Source of the DNA: Algoriphagus sp. A40
GTDB lineage: Bacteria > Bacteroidota > Bacteroidia > Cytophagales > Cyclobacteriaceae
Direction of reading: 5' to 3'
Length of the DNA stretch: 64,000 nt
Assembly: GCF_002002735.1 (NCBI RefSeq)
Contig: NZ_MUNY01000036.1
Span: forward strand, 97,430 to 161,429
Below are positions 33,978 to 44,242 of this stretch, in pieces. The position numbers were made by a program, and so were the translations under genes. The first letter of the stretch is position 1; each line of letters begins with the position of its first letter. Below the pieces are notes generated by a model. The model was not told the origin of the DNA. It did no database searches and saw only the letters and a list, made by a program, of their open reading frames with translations.

Positions 33978-35486
33978 TCAACCCAGCAAAAGCGTCAAAT
34001 TGCGATGTGTTGAATTATATCCGATATAGCCGTAGCCATTGGTTGTTCGGGCCCAAGCTGTGATAATGAAACTGTATGCACAGGATTGTGGAGGCCTCCA
34101 GTTTCCGGTTTCAGGGATTGTTTTGGCTGTGAATCCTTGCCAATTTCCTTTGGAGGGATCATAAGTCTCTGAATATATCCCCGTAGAAAGTCCTGATCCA
34201 TAAGTAGCTGTAAAGCCCACTTGAAGAAGATTTCCTTCCGGATCATGCCCTGTGATATTGAATTTCAGTCCGTCTGGTGCAGCACCGATGGTCTCTATAG
34301 CACAGGCAGAGACTTCATTCGCTCCGTGCTTGATACTGTCAATATTGACCGCAGGGAGATGGTTGTCAATGAATAAACCGATTGTCTGGGTCGCATTAGG
34401 AACGTCCACATTCAGAATCCTTTTGTAGAAGGTAACCGAGATCTGATACAATCCTGGCAGCAATGCAGAAGTAGGAAACTGGATCAGCAGGTCGTCAATG
34501 GAATAATCATTTCCGGGGTTGGCCAATTCATAAAATCCAAGGGCAGAAGCTGCAAAAGATTCCAACACATAGGTGCTCCCGTTCCATCGGTAATTCGACC
34601 AGTTACTGATCAGTTTCTGGGCTGCGCCACCGGGAGGGGTAATTTCCACTTTGTATTTTTTGACATCTGTGTCCCAAAGCTGTTGGATTTTCGTCCGGTT
34701 TCCGATGAGATTAAGTGTACCACCAAAAGCAGCATTTTGGACAAAGACAAAGTATCCGGGATCTGTGGTTGCCCTCCCTGAAGCATTGATTTTAGTGGTC
34801 GGTATCAAGCCCACGCTTCCTACCAAAGGACCCAAATCCACGGAAGGAATCACCGGTTTTCTGGACAGGACCAATTGCCGGAGTTTGGAGAAATCCTTGT
34901 AAAAATCCCCCGGAAAATCTGTGGTAAAAGCCGGATTTGAGGATTTTACCCTAAAACCAAAATACGTATAAGGCGTACTCAGCGGCCAGGATAATGCCAC
35001 ATTGATTTCTTTCAGGTCGATTTTGAACTTCCAAATCCGATGGGAATCTGAGGAGTTCATACTCGCTCCAAATTCCTGTCTCACTTCGCTGAGCGAAGTG
35101 TCCGGTAGCAATCCTGTCCAAGTGCCAGGGCCAAGGTAGAGTTGCTTGCCCAGCTTATTCGGCTGTCCGGGGTAAAGCCCGTAGTTCACATCCTGATTAG
35201 AGGTGATCGCCCGATCCCGGTTGACATCAAAACTGAGCCAAAAATAGTCGTTGGTACCGGTATCATTCCCTTTGTCTTCCGTAAGATCCAGCGCCAGGTA
35301 GAGAAACTTGGCATCGTTTTTTGCCAGCACTATCCCTCTCGAAAACTTTAGGGTACCTGCCTCGTCCCAATCACCGTTATTCAAAGGTTTGTTGAGATCG
35401 ATTGGATTTTGAGCCCATTCACTTTTAAAGGGCATTGCAAACAAAATTGGAGTAGTAATGGATAAGCTTTTTACAACTTTGGCCAT
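33978..35486 (-). CDS. Exported protein with a CBM9-like N-terminal domain
   Basis: A 502-residue protein starting MAKVVKSLSITTPILFAMPF, an N-terminal segment of signal-peptide character, then DLNKPLNNGDWDEAGTLKF and FLYLALDLTEDKGND with DYFWLSFDVNRDRAITS, which is the layout of a CBM9-type or DOMON-like carbohydrate-binding fold. The rest (about 230-500) is beta-rich without visible catalytic motifs. Positions 35088-35106 encode a short palindrome CACTTCGCTGAGCGAAGTG. The ATG at 35486 is preferred to one 48 bp upstream because that extension does not look like coding sequence. Function is not known beyond probable glycan or surface binding. Confidence 0.6.
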   Translation of the reverse strand: MAKVVKSLSITTPILFAMPFKSEWAQNPIDLNKPLNNGDWDEAGTLKFSRGIVLAKNDAKFLYLALDLTEDKGNDTGTNDYFWLSFDVNRDRAITSNQDVNYGLYPGQPNKLGKQLYLGPGTWTGLLPDTSLSEVRQEFGASMNSSDSHRIWKFKIDLKEINVALSWPLSTPYTYFGFRVKSSNPAFTTDFPGDFYKDFSKLRQLVLSRKPVIPSVDLGPLVGSVGLIPTTKINASGRATTDPGYFVFVQNAAFGGTLNLIGNRTKIQQLWDTDVKKYKVEITPPGGAAQKLISNWSNYRWNGSTYVLESFAASALGFYELANPGNDYSIDDLLIQFPTSALLPGLYQISVTFYKRILNVDVPNATQTIGLFIDNHLPAVNIDSIKHGANEVSACAIETIGAAPDGLKFNITGHDPEGNLLQVGFTATYGSGLSTGIYSETYDPSKGNWQGFTAKTIPETGNWRPPQSCAYSFIITAWARTTNGYGYIGYNSTHRNLTLLLG

Positions 35487-35845
35487 GGTTAGTAGGGGTT
35501 TAGAAAAGTAACATTTGATAAAATAGTGCTCCACTTTAAAAATCTGGAGCGAGGAACATGTACAAAATCCCGTTGAGAAACCAATTAGGGGCCCATTCGG
35601 GAACCTTTAAGCTTTTTTGCGAACAGATATCACAACAATCAGCTTATTAACCAGAGACTTAAAGTAAGTATTAAAAAAGATAAAAAGCCATAAAACTTTA
35701 AAAAAATGACTTCAATTACACTTATCTATGTCAATATATAATTTTTCAAAGCAAGCATTTTTCAAAATCATCCTGCCAATCGGTTTATTTCTGATCTAGA
35801 AATAGCTGGATATTCATACAACAAAATAGGATGTGATTTTTATGC
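35487..35845. other. Intergenic, AT-rich, no structure seen
   Basis: About 360 bp between the PP-loop ATPase stop and the CBM9-like gene start. I see no coding frame, no strong hairpin and no repeat. Confidence 0.5.
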
Positions 35846-36577
35846 TTAAATCTTCACTGGTAGAATTTCAGCAAACCAGAAGTGTTTTTTTCCTTTCTTT
35901 CCGTTGGAAAGCTGGATATCATAGGATTGGCTTAGGACCTTTTCAACCTGGATTGGGATGGATTCAGAAAAAATCGGACCATCATAACAAAAGCTATGAA
36001 ACTCTCCGTTTTCGCCGCAGGGATCGATTTTCTCTGAAAGACTTTTCAAAAATTCGAAATCAAAATCCTTTCCTACCCAAGCTTCAGAAATCAAATCAGC
36101 ATCAGCAGCGCAAATTTTGGTTTTGAAACCTGCCTGGATGAAGGCATTTGCCAAGTCACCGGTTGGGATTTTCCAAAGGGGGAAAACTCCTGAAAATCCT
36201 CTTGCCGAAAGCTTGTCTTCCCGGTACTTTCTCAGGTCTTCCAGAAAAATATCCCCGTAGCCAATATGCCGAATCCCCAGTCCCTCCAGTTGGTCCAGGT
36301 AGGCGTGGATAGCTTTTTCGTATGCACTATTGTCTCCGCTGGCAGGATAATAGATTTTGCCCAGAGGAAGACCCAAAGCTTCAGACTGCATTTCTATCAA
36401 TTCCTCCGCTATTCCATGCATTCCCACTCGTCTGGTTTGCTCCCCAAAAGTGGTATGGAGACGCAGCACTTCATATCGCTTATCTTGAAGTAGGTGCCAA
36501 AGTGCAAAAGCACTGTCTTTTCCCCCGGACCAACTGAGTGAGACAGGGATTTTCGGATTACTTGCCTCCTGATCCAT
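35846..36577 (-). CDS. PP-loop ATP pyrophosphatase (Dph6/MJ0570-like)
   Basis: A 243-residue adenine nucleotide alpha hydrolase. The PP-loop SGGKDS is at 17-22 (LSWSGGKDSAFALWHL), followed by RLHTTFGEQTRRVGMHGI and IRHIGYGDIFLEDLRKYREDKL. This is the diphthine-ammonia ligase-like family. Bacteria lack diphthamide, so the bacterial substrate is another acid that is activated by adenylation; it cannot be named here. The gene stands after fumarylacetoacetase on the same strand, with about 40 bp between them, and may be co-transcribed. Confidence 0.85.
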   Translation of the reverse strand: MDQEASNPKIPVSLSWSGGKDSAFALWHLLQDKRYEVLRLHTTFGEQTRRVGMHGIAEELIEMQSEALGLPLGKIYYPASGDNSAYEKAIHAYLDQLEGLGIRHIGYGDIFLEDLRKYREDKLSARGFSGVFPLWKIPTGDLANAFIQAGFKTKICAADADLISEAWVGKDFDFEFLKSLSEKIDPCGENGEFHSFCYDGPIFSESIPIQVEKVLSQSYDIQLSNGKKGKKHFWFAEILPVKI

Positions 36578-36616
36578 CGGTCTTTTTATTCAAAAAAATT
36601 ATTGGACGACGGCGAA

Positions 36617-37882
36617 TCAACTCTTGGCCGGAAGGATCTGCCCACTGACTTCTCCAAATCCTACCCGAATGCCGTTTTTCTCGGCAAAACCTTTCATGAT
36701 GACTGTATCACCATCCTCCAGGAATTTTCTTTCCTCCCCATCTTCGAGTTTGACAGCCTTCGCTCCGTTCCAACTTAACTCCAAAAGAGAGCCAAAAGAA
36801 TCCTCGGTTGAGCCGGAGATCGTACCCGATGCCATCATATCCCCTACGTTAATATTGCAGCCGTTGACCGTGTGATGAGCCAGCTGTTGAGCGACATTCC
36901 AGTACATGGACTTGAAGTTGGATGTACAGACCTTAGAAGGTTTTTTTCCATCCGGCTGAATGAAAACCTCCAGATTGACATCGAAACTGTGGGCTTTTTG
37001 ACATTTCAGGTAAGGGAAAACTTCCGGTTCCTGAAGCGGACTTGCCGATCTAAATGGCTCCAAAGCTTCAAGAGTCACCACCCAGGGAGAAATGGAGGAT
37101 CCGAAGTTTTTACCCAAAAACGGTCCCAAAGGCACATACTCCCAAGCCTGAATGTCACGGGCAGACCAATCATTGAAAAGGACAAATCCGAAGATATACT
37201 CTTCAGCATCCTCTGTTGATACAGAATCTCCCAGCTTGGTTGGCTTGCCGGTGATAAATGCCAGTTCGAGCTCAAAATCCAACTTTTGACTTGACCCAAA
37301 ATCCAAACCATCCGAACCTTTAAACTGGCCCTTGGGACGATGGATTTGTGTGCCGGACACCACAATGGAAGATGCCCTTCCATGGTATCCTACCGGCAGA
37401 TGTTTCCAGTTGGGCAAAAGTGCATTTTCCGGATCGCGGAACATTTTTCCCACATTCGTTGCATGCTCAATGCTGCTGTAAAAGTCTGTGTAATCCCCGA
37501 TTTTCACAGGAAGAAGCATCTCGGCTTCCTTTCGTGTAACCATTACTTTGCCGCGGGCAGAATGATCCCGAAGCTCACCGTTATCTACTAAAAGCAGGGT
37601 TTGGACGCGTTCCCTGATCTTTTTGGTCTGGACTTTCCCAAGGGAAATCAACTCGTTAAGGGAATCTTTGACAAAAATTCCTTCCGGTAAAAACATGTTT
37701 GCAAAAAATCCTTCCTGATCTAAGATGCTCAAATCGATAATCTTATCTCCTATTGCTATGCCGATTCTGGGGCTGAGTTTTTTATTTTTGAAGATGCCAA
37801 ATGGCAGATTGTAAATTGTAAAATCAGAAGTTTTTGGTACTTCCACCCAGGTACTCAGGATGGGAATCGGGCTGTCGCTCAT
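36617..37882 (-). CDS. fahA: Fumarylacetoacetase
   Basis: A 421-residue protein that hydrolyses 4-fumarylacetoacetate to fumarate and acetoacetate, the last step of tyrosine breakdown. The N-terminal beta domain is residues about 1-115 and the catalytic domain follows, with DYTDFYSSIEHATNVGKMFRD, LPVGYHGRASSIVVSG, LDFELELAFITGKP (metal ligands Glu) and NDWSARDIQAWEYVPLGPFLGKNF. The length fits the family (about 420). The ATG at 37882 gives MSDSPIPILSTW; the eight extra residues upstream are not needed. No other tyrosine-degradation gene is present nearby. Confidence 0.94.
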   Translation of the reverse strand: MSDSPIPILSTWVEVPKTSDFTIYNLPFGIFKNKKLSPRIGIAIGDKIIDLSILDQEGFFANMFLPEGIFVKDSLNELISLGKVQTKKIRERVQTLLLVDNGELRDHSARGKVMVTRKEAEMLLPVKIGDYTDFYSSIEHATNVGKMFRDPENALLPNWKHLPVGYHGRASSIVVSGTQIHRPKGQFKGSDGLDFGSSQKLDFELELAFITGKPTKLGDSVSTEDAEEYIFGFVLFNDWSARDIQAWEYVPLGPFLGKNFGSSISPWVVTLEALEPFRSASPLQEPEVFPYLKCQKAHSFDVNLEVFIQPDGKKPSKVCTSNFKSMYWNVAQQLAHHTVNGCNINVGDMMASGTISGSTEDSFGSLLELSWNGAKAVKLEDGEERKFLEDGDTVIMKGFAEKNGIRVGFGEVSGQILPAKS

Positions 37883-38052
37883 GTTCAAAAATTGTTGAGG
37901 TGGCAAATTTAACCCGATTGGGGGAAATCAAAAACCGATGGGGAAATTGAACACCTTTTCTGACCAAATGATCTTTTCCGATTGTCCTTTTGTGGAAAAT
38001 GAAACCTAATCCAAATCGAACTTTCTATCTTCAAATTCCAAACCCAACCCAA

Positions 38053-39942
38053 ATGAAGACTTATTTTAAAATTTTAATCGCCTTGTTGCTTTTGACAACA
38101 AGCCCGCTGGCTTTTTCGCAGGAAAAACCAATTCTGGTTCAACTCGAAGAAGTGGCCATCGTGGACCAAAAGGTCATGATGCCCATGCGTGATGGAGTCC
38201 GGCTTGCGACTGACATTTACAGGCCAAAAGGTGAAGGGAAATATCCCGTCGTTTTTTCCCGGACACCCTACAATTTCAACACTTGGGGAAATGGAGAAAT
38301 GAATACCCGGACGATGGAAACTGCCCTTTCTTGGGTGAAAAAGGGCTATGCCTATGTGGTGCAAAATGAACGTGGCCGATACTTTTCCGAAGGAGATTGG
38401 GATATTTTGGGCGTTCCGCTTACGGACGGATACGACGCACTGGATTGGATGGTAAAGCAGACCTGGAGCAATGGAAAAGTCGGTCTTTTAGGCTGCTCCT
38501 CCACTGCAGAATGGCAAATGGCAGTCGCTTCATTGGATCATCCGGCTTTGGCAGCGATGGTTCCCCAGGGCTACGGTGCGGGTGTTGGCAAAGTAGGCGA
38601 TTTCTACGAGCAGGGCAACTGGTACCGCGGCGGTGCCGGACAGATGCTTTTCACCGCCTGGCTTGCCGGAGTCCAACATGATCCTATGGCTCCCAAGCTT
38701 CCGGCAGGAATCTCTCAGGAAGATCTGCTCAGATTGCAGCGCTTCTACGACATGTCGCCGGAATATCCCCGAGTGGATTGGAAACAAGGCCTGAGTCATC
38801 TTCCTGTACAGGATATCATCAAAGCCGCCAATGGACCGAAAGGAATCTATGAGGAAATGATCACCCGAAAACCGAACGATCCGAAGTGGTTTCAGGGAGG
38901 ATTGTATCACGATAACATGCCTTTTGATACGCCAAGTTTTTGGTTTGTATCTTGGTTTGATGTGTCGGCTGGGCCAAACATCGCCCTTTTCAATCACGCC
39001 CGGCAAAATGCCCTTTCCCAAATGGCAAAAGACAATCAATACTTGGTGATCGCACCTGTCCTCCACTGTTCCTACACCCGTGCGACGGAAAATACGATGG
39101 TCGGCGACCTCAGCGTCGGCGATGCGCGCCTGAATTACGATGAAATGATCACTTCTTGGTTTGACAAGTGGTTGAAAGGCCAAGACAATGAGACCGTTTC
39201 CGAACTTCCGAGAGTCCAGTATTACACCATGGGCTCCAACGAATGGCAAACTTCAGATGTCTGGCCTCCGGCTGAAGCGGTGATGACTGAGCTGTATTTG
39301 GATTCTGAGGGAAAAGCAAACACGTTAAATGGCGACGGCAAACTCAGCTACAAAAAGCCGAAGAAAGACGCTCCGGACACCTTCAAATATGATCCGATGA
39401 ATCCTGTGACTTCCTACGGTGGCAATGTCTGCTGTACCGGAAATGCCATCGACGGCAATGGTGGTTCGTATGATCAAAGCGAAATGGAAAAGCGGGAAGA
39501 TATCCTGGTCTATACCTCTGAGGTGCTGGAGGAAGGAATCGAAGTTTCAGGTTTTATCGAAAGCTACCTGTATCTGTCCTCTGATGTCAAAGACACTGAC
39601 GTCACGATCAAGCTGATCGATGTCTATCCTGATGGCAAAGCCTATAACCTGGACGAAACTATCCAGCGAGTCCGCTATCGGGAAGGCTACGACAAGGAAG
39701 TCTGGATGGAAAATGGAAAAGTCTATGAGGTGAAAATGACCCCGATGAGCACTTCCAACTTCTTCGACAAAGGTCACCGCATCCGCATCGAAGTCAGCAG
39801 TTCCAACTTCCCACGCTTCGACCGAAACATGAATACAGGCGGAAACAACTACGATGAAACCGAAGGAAAGGTCGCTACCAACTCGATTCACCACGGCGGA
39901 AAAAGCTTGAGTAGGATTGTGCTGCCGATAATTATGAAATAA
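38053..39942 (+). CDS. Secreted CocE/NonD family hydrolase (glutaryl-7-ACA acylase-like)
   Basis: A 629-residue secreted alpha/beta hydrolase. Signal peptide [22 protein letters not shown]; then [18 protein letters not shown] and [18 protein letters not shown], where the Ser after GCS is the expected nucleophile position of the S15/CocE family. The C-terminal jelly-roll (X-Pro dipeptidyl-peptidase C domain) contains [35 protein letters not shown] and [22 protein letters not shown]. It hydrolyses an acyl ester or amide bond in the periplasm or outside; the substrate is unknown. ATG 38053 begins the signal peptide. It is divergent from fumarylacetoacetase. Confidence 0.85.
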   Translation: MKTYFKILIALLLLTTSPLAFSQEKPILVQLEEVAIVDQKVMMPMRDGVRLATDIYRPKGEGKYPVVFSRTPYNFNTWGNGEMNTRTMETALSWVKKGYAYVVQNERGRYFSEGDWDILGVPLTDGYDALDWMVKQTWSNGKVGLLGCSSTAEWQMAVASLDHPALAAMVPQGYGAGVGKVGDFYEQGNWYRGGAGQMLFTAWLAGVQHDPMAPKLPAGISQEDLLRLQRFYDMSPEYPRVDWKQGLSHLPVQDIIKAANGPKGIYEEMITRKPNDPKWFQGGLYHDNMPFDTPSFWFVSWFDVSAGPNIALFNHARQNALSQMAKDNQYLVIAPVLHCSYTRATENTMVGDLSVGDARLNYDEMITSWFDKWLKGQDNETVSELPRVQYYTMGSNEWQTSDVWPPAEAVMTELYLDSEGKANTLNGDGKLSYKKPKKDAPDTFKYDPMNPVTSYGGNVCCTGNAIDGNGGSYDQSEMEKREDILVYTSEVLEEGIEVSGFIESYLYLSSDVKDTDVTIKLIDVYPDGKAYNLDETIQRVRYREGYDKEVWMENGKVYEVKMTPMSTSNFFDKGHRIRIEVSSSNFPRFDRNMNTGGNNYDETEGKVATNSIHHGGKSLSRIVLPIIMK

Positions 39943-39983
39943 AAACGTCAGTAAATTTTGAAATTAACTTGATAGATTAGATT

Positions 39984-40024
39984 TTTTGTGAAATTTAGGA
40001 ATTGAATTCCTAAATTTCACAAAA
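39984..40024. repeat. 41-bp perfect palindrome covering the start codon of the DUF4143 gene
   Basis: A 20-bp left arm (39984-40003, ending GGAATT) and an exact 20-bp right arm (40005-40024) are separated by a single G. The last base of the palindrome is the A of the next gene's ATG. The centre reads AATTGAATT. Any protein bound here, or the hairpin in the mRNA, would block translation or transcription of that gene. Confidence 0.85.
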
Positions 40025-41169
40025 TGGAGTTTTTAGATAGACATTTGAGGGATAAAGCCTTGAATCTTCTTACCAAATTTCCCTTTTTGGCCATAACAGG
40101 CCCGAGACAATCCGGCAAGACTACTTTTGCAAAACACCTCAAACCTGAATTTGCTTACGTCAATTTAGAACTTCCCGATTACAGGGATTTTGCCAAAACT
40201 GACCCCATGTCTTTTTTAAAAAGCTACCAAAATGGAGTCATTATTGATGAAATCCAGTGGGTTCCAGAGCTTTTTTCCTATCTCCAGGTGTTTTCTGATG
40301 AACGAAACAAACCTGGACAATACATCCTAACTGGATCACAAAATTTCCTTTTGTCCTCACAAATCACACAATCTCTCGCCGGAAGGGTGGCCATGCTGAA
40401 TCTATTGCCCTTTTCTCTGAAGGAATTGGAACCGATCAAGAAATTTGAAAGATGGGAAGAACTGGCTGTCTCGGGAGGTTATCCCAGAAAGTACCAATTC
40501 GACATCGATCCTTTGGACTATTATTCCAATTATATCCAAACTTACCTGGAAAGAGAAGTTAGGCAGATTTTGAATGTTAAAGATTTGATGTCCTTTCAAA
40601 AATTCATTCAACTCCTGGCCGGTAGGACAGGCCAATTAATTAACCAAAGCAGTTTTTCAAACGAGTTGGGGCTGGATAACAAAACGATAAATTCCTGGCT
40701 AGGTGTATTAGAAGCTTCCTTTATAGCTTTTAGGCTACCTTCTTATTATCAGAATTTTAACAAACGAATCCTGAAAACTCCAAAGGTTTATTTCTATGAT
40801 ACAGGTGTCCTTTGTAACCTTTTGGGAATAAAAAAGGAAGCTGATTTAAACCTACATTTTGCACGTGGACACATCTTCGAAAATTTGGTCATTACGGAAA
40901 TCATGAAAAATGAGTTAAATCAAGGAGTCAAGCCATCTATTTATTTCTGGAGAGACACCCATCAAAATGAAGTCGATCTCCTTCAGGAAAAAGACGGAAA
41001 GTTGATTGCAATCGAAATCAAAACCTCAGAAACTTTTCATCCAGATTTTCTCAAGGGACTTAAAAATTTCCAGAAAATAGCACCCCATGCTGAATCCAAA
41101 GTGATCTATGCAGGTTCAATGATTCATCAGAGGGAAATGATTCAGATCAGCAATCTTTGGAATATCTGA
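40024..41169 (+). CDS. AAA ATPase with DUF4143 domain
   Basis: A 381-residue protein of the AAA_14/DUF4143 family. Walker A is GPRQSGKTT (26-34), Walker B/DEIQ is GVIIDEIQWVPELF, sensor region LTGSQNFLLSS, and the C-terminal DUF4143 half has LAGRTGQLINQSSFSNELGLDNKTINSWL and FWRDTHQNEVDLLQEKDGKLIAIEIKTS, the end being nuclease-like (D/E-x-K motif EVDLL...IEIK). The latter is typical of these proteins and suggests DNA handling. The start ATG at 40024 is fixed by the palindrome. These genes occur in many scattered copies in Bacteroidota, and their function is unclear. Confidence 0.88.
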   Translation: MEFLDRHLRDKALNLLTKFPFLAITGPRQSGKTTFAKHLKPEFAYVNLELPDYRDFAKTDPMSFLKSYQNGVIIDEIQWVPELFSYLQVFSDERNKPGQYILTGSQNFLLSSQITQSLAGRVAMLNLLPFSLKELEPIKKFERWEELAVSGGYPRKYQFDIDPLDYYSNYIQTYLEREVRQILNVKDLMSFQKFIQLLAGRTGQLINQSSFSNELGLDNKTINSWLGVLEASFIAFRLPSYYQNFNKRILKTPKVYFYDTGVLCNLLGIKKEADLNLHFARGHIFENLVITEIMKNELNQGVKPSIYFWRDTHQNEVDLLQEKDGKLIAIEIKTSETFHPDFLKGLKNFQKIAPHAESKVIYAGSMIHQREMIQISNLWNI

Positions 41170-41249
41170 GCTGTTCATCGATTCAGTCTGATTTCCAATT
41201 CTACTACCAGAGATTGAGATAACAAATCTCGAAAAGCAGGGAGATTAAT

Positions 41250-41279
41250 AAAAAAGGGAGCTGCCTGGCTCCCTTTTTT
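41250..41279. terminator. Bidirectional terminator
   Basis: Perfect 12-bp stem AAAAAAGGGAGC/GCTCCCTTTTTT with a 6-nt loop, serving both the DUF4143 gene and the convergent phospholipase C gene. Confidence 0.9.
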
Positions 41280-41297
41280 GCTTCACAATATTCCTGA

Positions 41298-43802
41298 TTA
41301 TACTTCACCACCCAACAAAGGATCTGAAATACTTTCCAGCCCATTTTCCAATCTTCCTGCATAAGCCCAGGAAAATCCCTGGCCCTGCACCGTGAAATCA
41401 TACCAGCCTTGGGAAGATTCGAAATCCAAGGCTTCCGAAACTTTCTTTCCGGCCTTTAATTCCAAAGCTTTCTCATTGGTCCGATAAGCATTCTCTTTTA
41501 ATTGGACAGATAAATCTTCCTGAACTTGGGCAGCCAGGATAACTTTTCGATGGCCTTTCAGCTTCAAATTGGGCTGAAAATCAAGTTCCACTCCCCTGCT
41601 TTCTGCATTTCCAGAAAACTCCCTGTAAAAGCCATTGGGACCATAGACCCGCAGGTGGTATTCCGAATTTTCAAAATCTGCCAGATTCCAGCTGTATTCC
41701 AACGCATCTCCAGGACTAACCGTAAAATTCCATACCCGCACGTTCTCCCATTCCCCGCTTTTCGCATTTCGAAACTTACCGGGAGCAAAAACTTGAAAAG
41801 GAGCTCCCCAGGCATCTTTTCCAAACAGCGAATTAGAAGCTTCCATCCTTATGGTAAAAGTCCCATTTTCAAGTTTTCCGGATACCCGAAGGTCATAATT
41901 CAGGGCATTGGAGGGACGAGTTCCAGCTTCCTGCATGGGCAAAATTCCTTCTTTTCTCAACCTACTTTCGCTCCAATCTTTAGCCTGATTGGCGGGAATG
42001 GCCATGAAATTTTCAGGTAATCCTTTGAATTGGGCTTTGTGAATTTTTTGCATAAAACTATTGCGGTCTATAGGATCCAGACGCTCCAAAGCCTCACCCA
42101 GATAAGGCCTAAAGGCGGAGGTCAAATCACCCGAAACAGTCTTTCTCCAGCTGCTGATATTGGGTTCCTCGACTTTCTTTCCGGTCTTTTTGCTGAGAAA
42201 AGTTTCCAAAAACTGAATCGTTGAGGTAATATCCGAAACTTGGGAATTAACCCAACCTCCCCGGGTCCAAGGCGAAGCAACAATCAAAGGCACCCGGAAC
42301 CCTAAACCAACCGGACTCTGTCGGGATTTTTCTTCCTCAAACCCAGCCTTCAATTCTTCCTCCAAGGTTACAAACTCACCGGATACGTCCAGCCCTTTGG
42401 AGATGATCCCCTCTTCGGTGGACTTGGGATTTGGAGCTACAAAAGGCGGGATATGGTCAAAATAGCCATCATTTTCATCGTAATTGAGAATGAAAATGGT
42501 CTTTTTCCAGACTTCAGGATTTTGGGTCAGGATGTCCATCACCTCAGAGACATACCATGCACCATACCATGGCGCACTTGGGTGATCAGAAAATTTCTGC
42601 GGAGCCACCAGCCAGGTGACTGCTGGAAGTTTTCCTTCCTTGACATCCTTTCTGAATTGGTGGAAAATATCCCCTTTTGGTACTGAAACCTCCTGTTCCT
42701 GACCGTTTTCTGTGTATTTAATCTTTTCGATCCGGTGAAAATCGGGATCACCGCTGTTTACGGTGAAGGCTTTTTCATGCAGCCTTTTCTCGAAATCAGG
42801 GACCTTGTCAAAGTTTTTGGGGTCGTACTTTTCCAAGTACTGCAAGACTAGAGGCAATCCTTCCCTTCTTTTCTGAAGTTCTTCTTTGAATTTATCATCC
42901 GCATCCTTAGGCAGACCTTCCCGATCGATTCGGGCAAATTCTTCTTCAAGTTCAATTTTCTTATGCTGCAAAAACTCATAGAAGCTAGGGCTAAACCAGA
43001 CATGGTATTGTTTGAACCACTCCAGATTATTGTCTGTGAAGTTGGACAACAGGGAATCGTCCTCAACGAGCGTGTCTAAACTGATTTCGTTTTGGTAGAC
43101 TCTCCAGGAAATTCCCAGTTCTTCCAGTCGCTCGGGGAAAGTCGTCCAGTCCGCTTCGTTTTCATAGTTCAACTCTCCGTTTCGGACTTTGGCTTTTTCT
43201 CCATTTTCCCCATGGGTTTTTCCCGTCCAGAAGTAACTCCTGTTGGTGGTAGTTCCCGTGAGAGCTGCGCAAAAGTGCTGGTCAAACACTGTAAAGGCAT
43301 CGGCCAAAGCATAATAAAATGGAACATCCTCCCGGGTGTGATAGCCCATCGTCAGTGGAATCTGGCGAAAATCCTCTTTGCCCGGACGCTTGGCTTCAAT
43401 CCAACCGTCGTATTTTCCTTCGTTTCTTGCATCCACCTGATCGGTCCAGGAATGCGGAACGCCTCCCATCCAGGTGGCTTTGGTTGCGTTCAAATCCAGT
43501 CGCATCGGGCCAAACCGGTTGCCGTCCTTATCCGGCTGCATCCAAACCGGAAACTTGCCGGGAATGGTGATTGCCCGAGGGTCGCCAAATCCTCTGACAC
43601 CCCGAAGCGTCCCGAAGCAATGGTCAAAGGAGCGGTTTTCCTGCATCAACATGACCACATGTTCCGCATCGTAAAATGTAGTACCGGGATCTGGACTGAT
43701 GGCCAAAGCCCGCTCGATCGATCCAGGCAAAACCTGCCAAATGCCTACCGCTCCACCTAGCAAAGCTGCCTTTTTCAAAAACTCTCTTCTGGATTCCGTC
43801 AT
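41298..43802 (-). CDS. Tat-exported phosphocholine-specific phospholipase C, long form
   Basis: An 834-residue paralogue of the 16500 gene. It starts MTESRREFLKKAA, a Tat signal, with cleavage near ALA. VVMLMQENRSFDHCFGTLRG, TDQVDARNEGKYDGW and LNYDENDGYFDHIPPF match the phospholipase family, and the two DUF756 domains lie at the end (about 620-830). A charged helical insertion of about 110 residues (LQHKKIELEEEFARI... RREGLPLVLQYLEKYD) sits in the middle and is not present in the shorter copy. ATG 43802 fits the signal peptide; nine upstream residues do not. It hydrolyses phospholipid head groups outside the cytoplasm. Confidence 0.9.
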   Translation of the reverse strand: MTESRREFLKKAALLGGAVGIWQVLPGSIERALAISPDPGTTFYDAEHVVMLMQENRSFDHCFGTLRGVRGFGDPRAITIPGKFPVWMQPDKDGNRFGPMRLDLNATKATWMGGVPHSWTDQVDARNEGKYDGWIEAKRPGKEDFRQIPLTMGYHTREDVPFYYALADAFTVFDQHFCAALTGTTTNRSYFWTGKTHGENGEKAKVRNGELNYENEADWTTFPERLEELGISWRVYQNEISLDTLVEDDSLLSNFTDNNLEWFKQYHVWFSPSFYEFLQHKKIELEEEFARIDREGLPKDADDKFKEELQKRREGLPLVLQYLEKYDPKNFDKVPDFEKRLHEKAFTVNSGDPDFHRIEKIKYTENGQEQEVSVPKGDIFHQFRKDVKEGKLPAVTWLVAPQKFSDHPSAPWYGAWYVSEVMDILTQNPEVWKKTIFILNYDENDGYFDHIPPFVAPNPKSTEEGIISKGLDVSGEFVTLEEELKAGFEEEKSRQSPVGLGFRVPLIVASPWTRGGWVNSQVSDITSTIQFLETFLSKKTGKKVEEPNISSWRKTVSGDLTSAFRPYLGEALERLDPIDRNSFMQKIHKAQFKGLPENFMAIPANQAKDWSESRLRKEGILPMQEAGTRPSNALNYDLRVSGKLENGTFTIRMEASNSLFGKDAWGAPFQVFAPGKFRNAKSGEWENVRVWNFTVSPGDALEYSWNLADFENSEYHLRVYGPNGFYREFSGNAESRGVELDFQPNLKLKGHRKVILAAQVQEDLSVQLKENAYRTNEKALELKAGKKVSEALDFESSQGWYDFTVQGQGFSWAYAGRLENGLESISDPLLGGEV

Positions 43803-44242
43803 AATTTTTAAAAATAGAAGGAAGTACATGAATCTTCCCTCAACTCCACATTAAATTACCATGAATAGTTTTGAACGGACTATTAGGATTGGCAAACACC
43901 GGCCCACTTTTCATTTAGACTTACCAGTTGAAGGCATATCATTAAAACTAAATAAACAGGTTGATAAAAATCTGTTAACATCTGTGATTTTAATCTGTGA
44001 AAATCTGTGGGAAACCGTTTTCTGAAAAACAAAATCTTCTTTTCTCAAAGGGAAAAATCGCCTATTTATCAAAACTCAGAATTCGCCTCATCCAATAGAT
44101 TGCATATCCTCTCCCCTGTAGTCTCCAAATCCTGTAAATCAGGATTTTAAATATGGCAAAGATATTGCCATCCAATTGCGAACTTTACAATAATCAGCGC
44201 TGTTCGCTTTCTATATCATTGATTTAAAATCCTTTTTTTATT
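43803..44242. other. Intergenic, AT-rich, decayed CTGTGAAAATCTGTGGG repeat
   Basis: About 440 bp between divergent genes. A tract ATCTGTGATTTTAATCTG followed by TGAAAATCTGTGGG (around 43980-44010) resembles the repeat phrases at 6960-7010. Apart from this nothing is seen. Confidence 0.5.

Noticed and set aside
35088..35106. CACTTCGCTGAGCGAAGTG as a regulatory palindrome
   Set aside because: It lies within the coding sequence of the CBM9-like gene and is translated in frame, so a regulatory role is not supported, although it could be a repeat fixed inside the gene.
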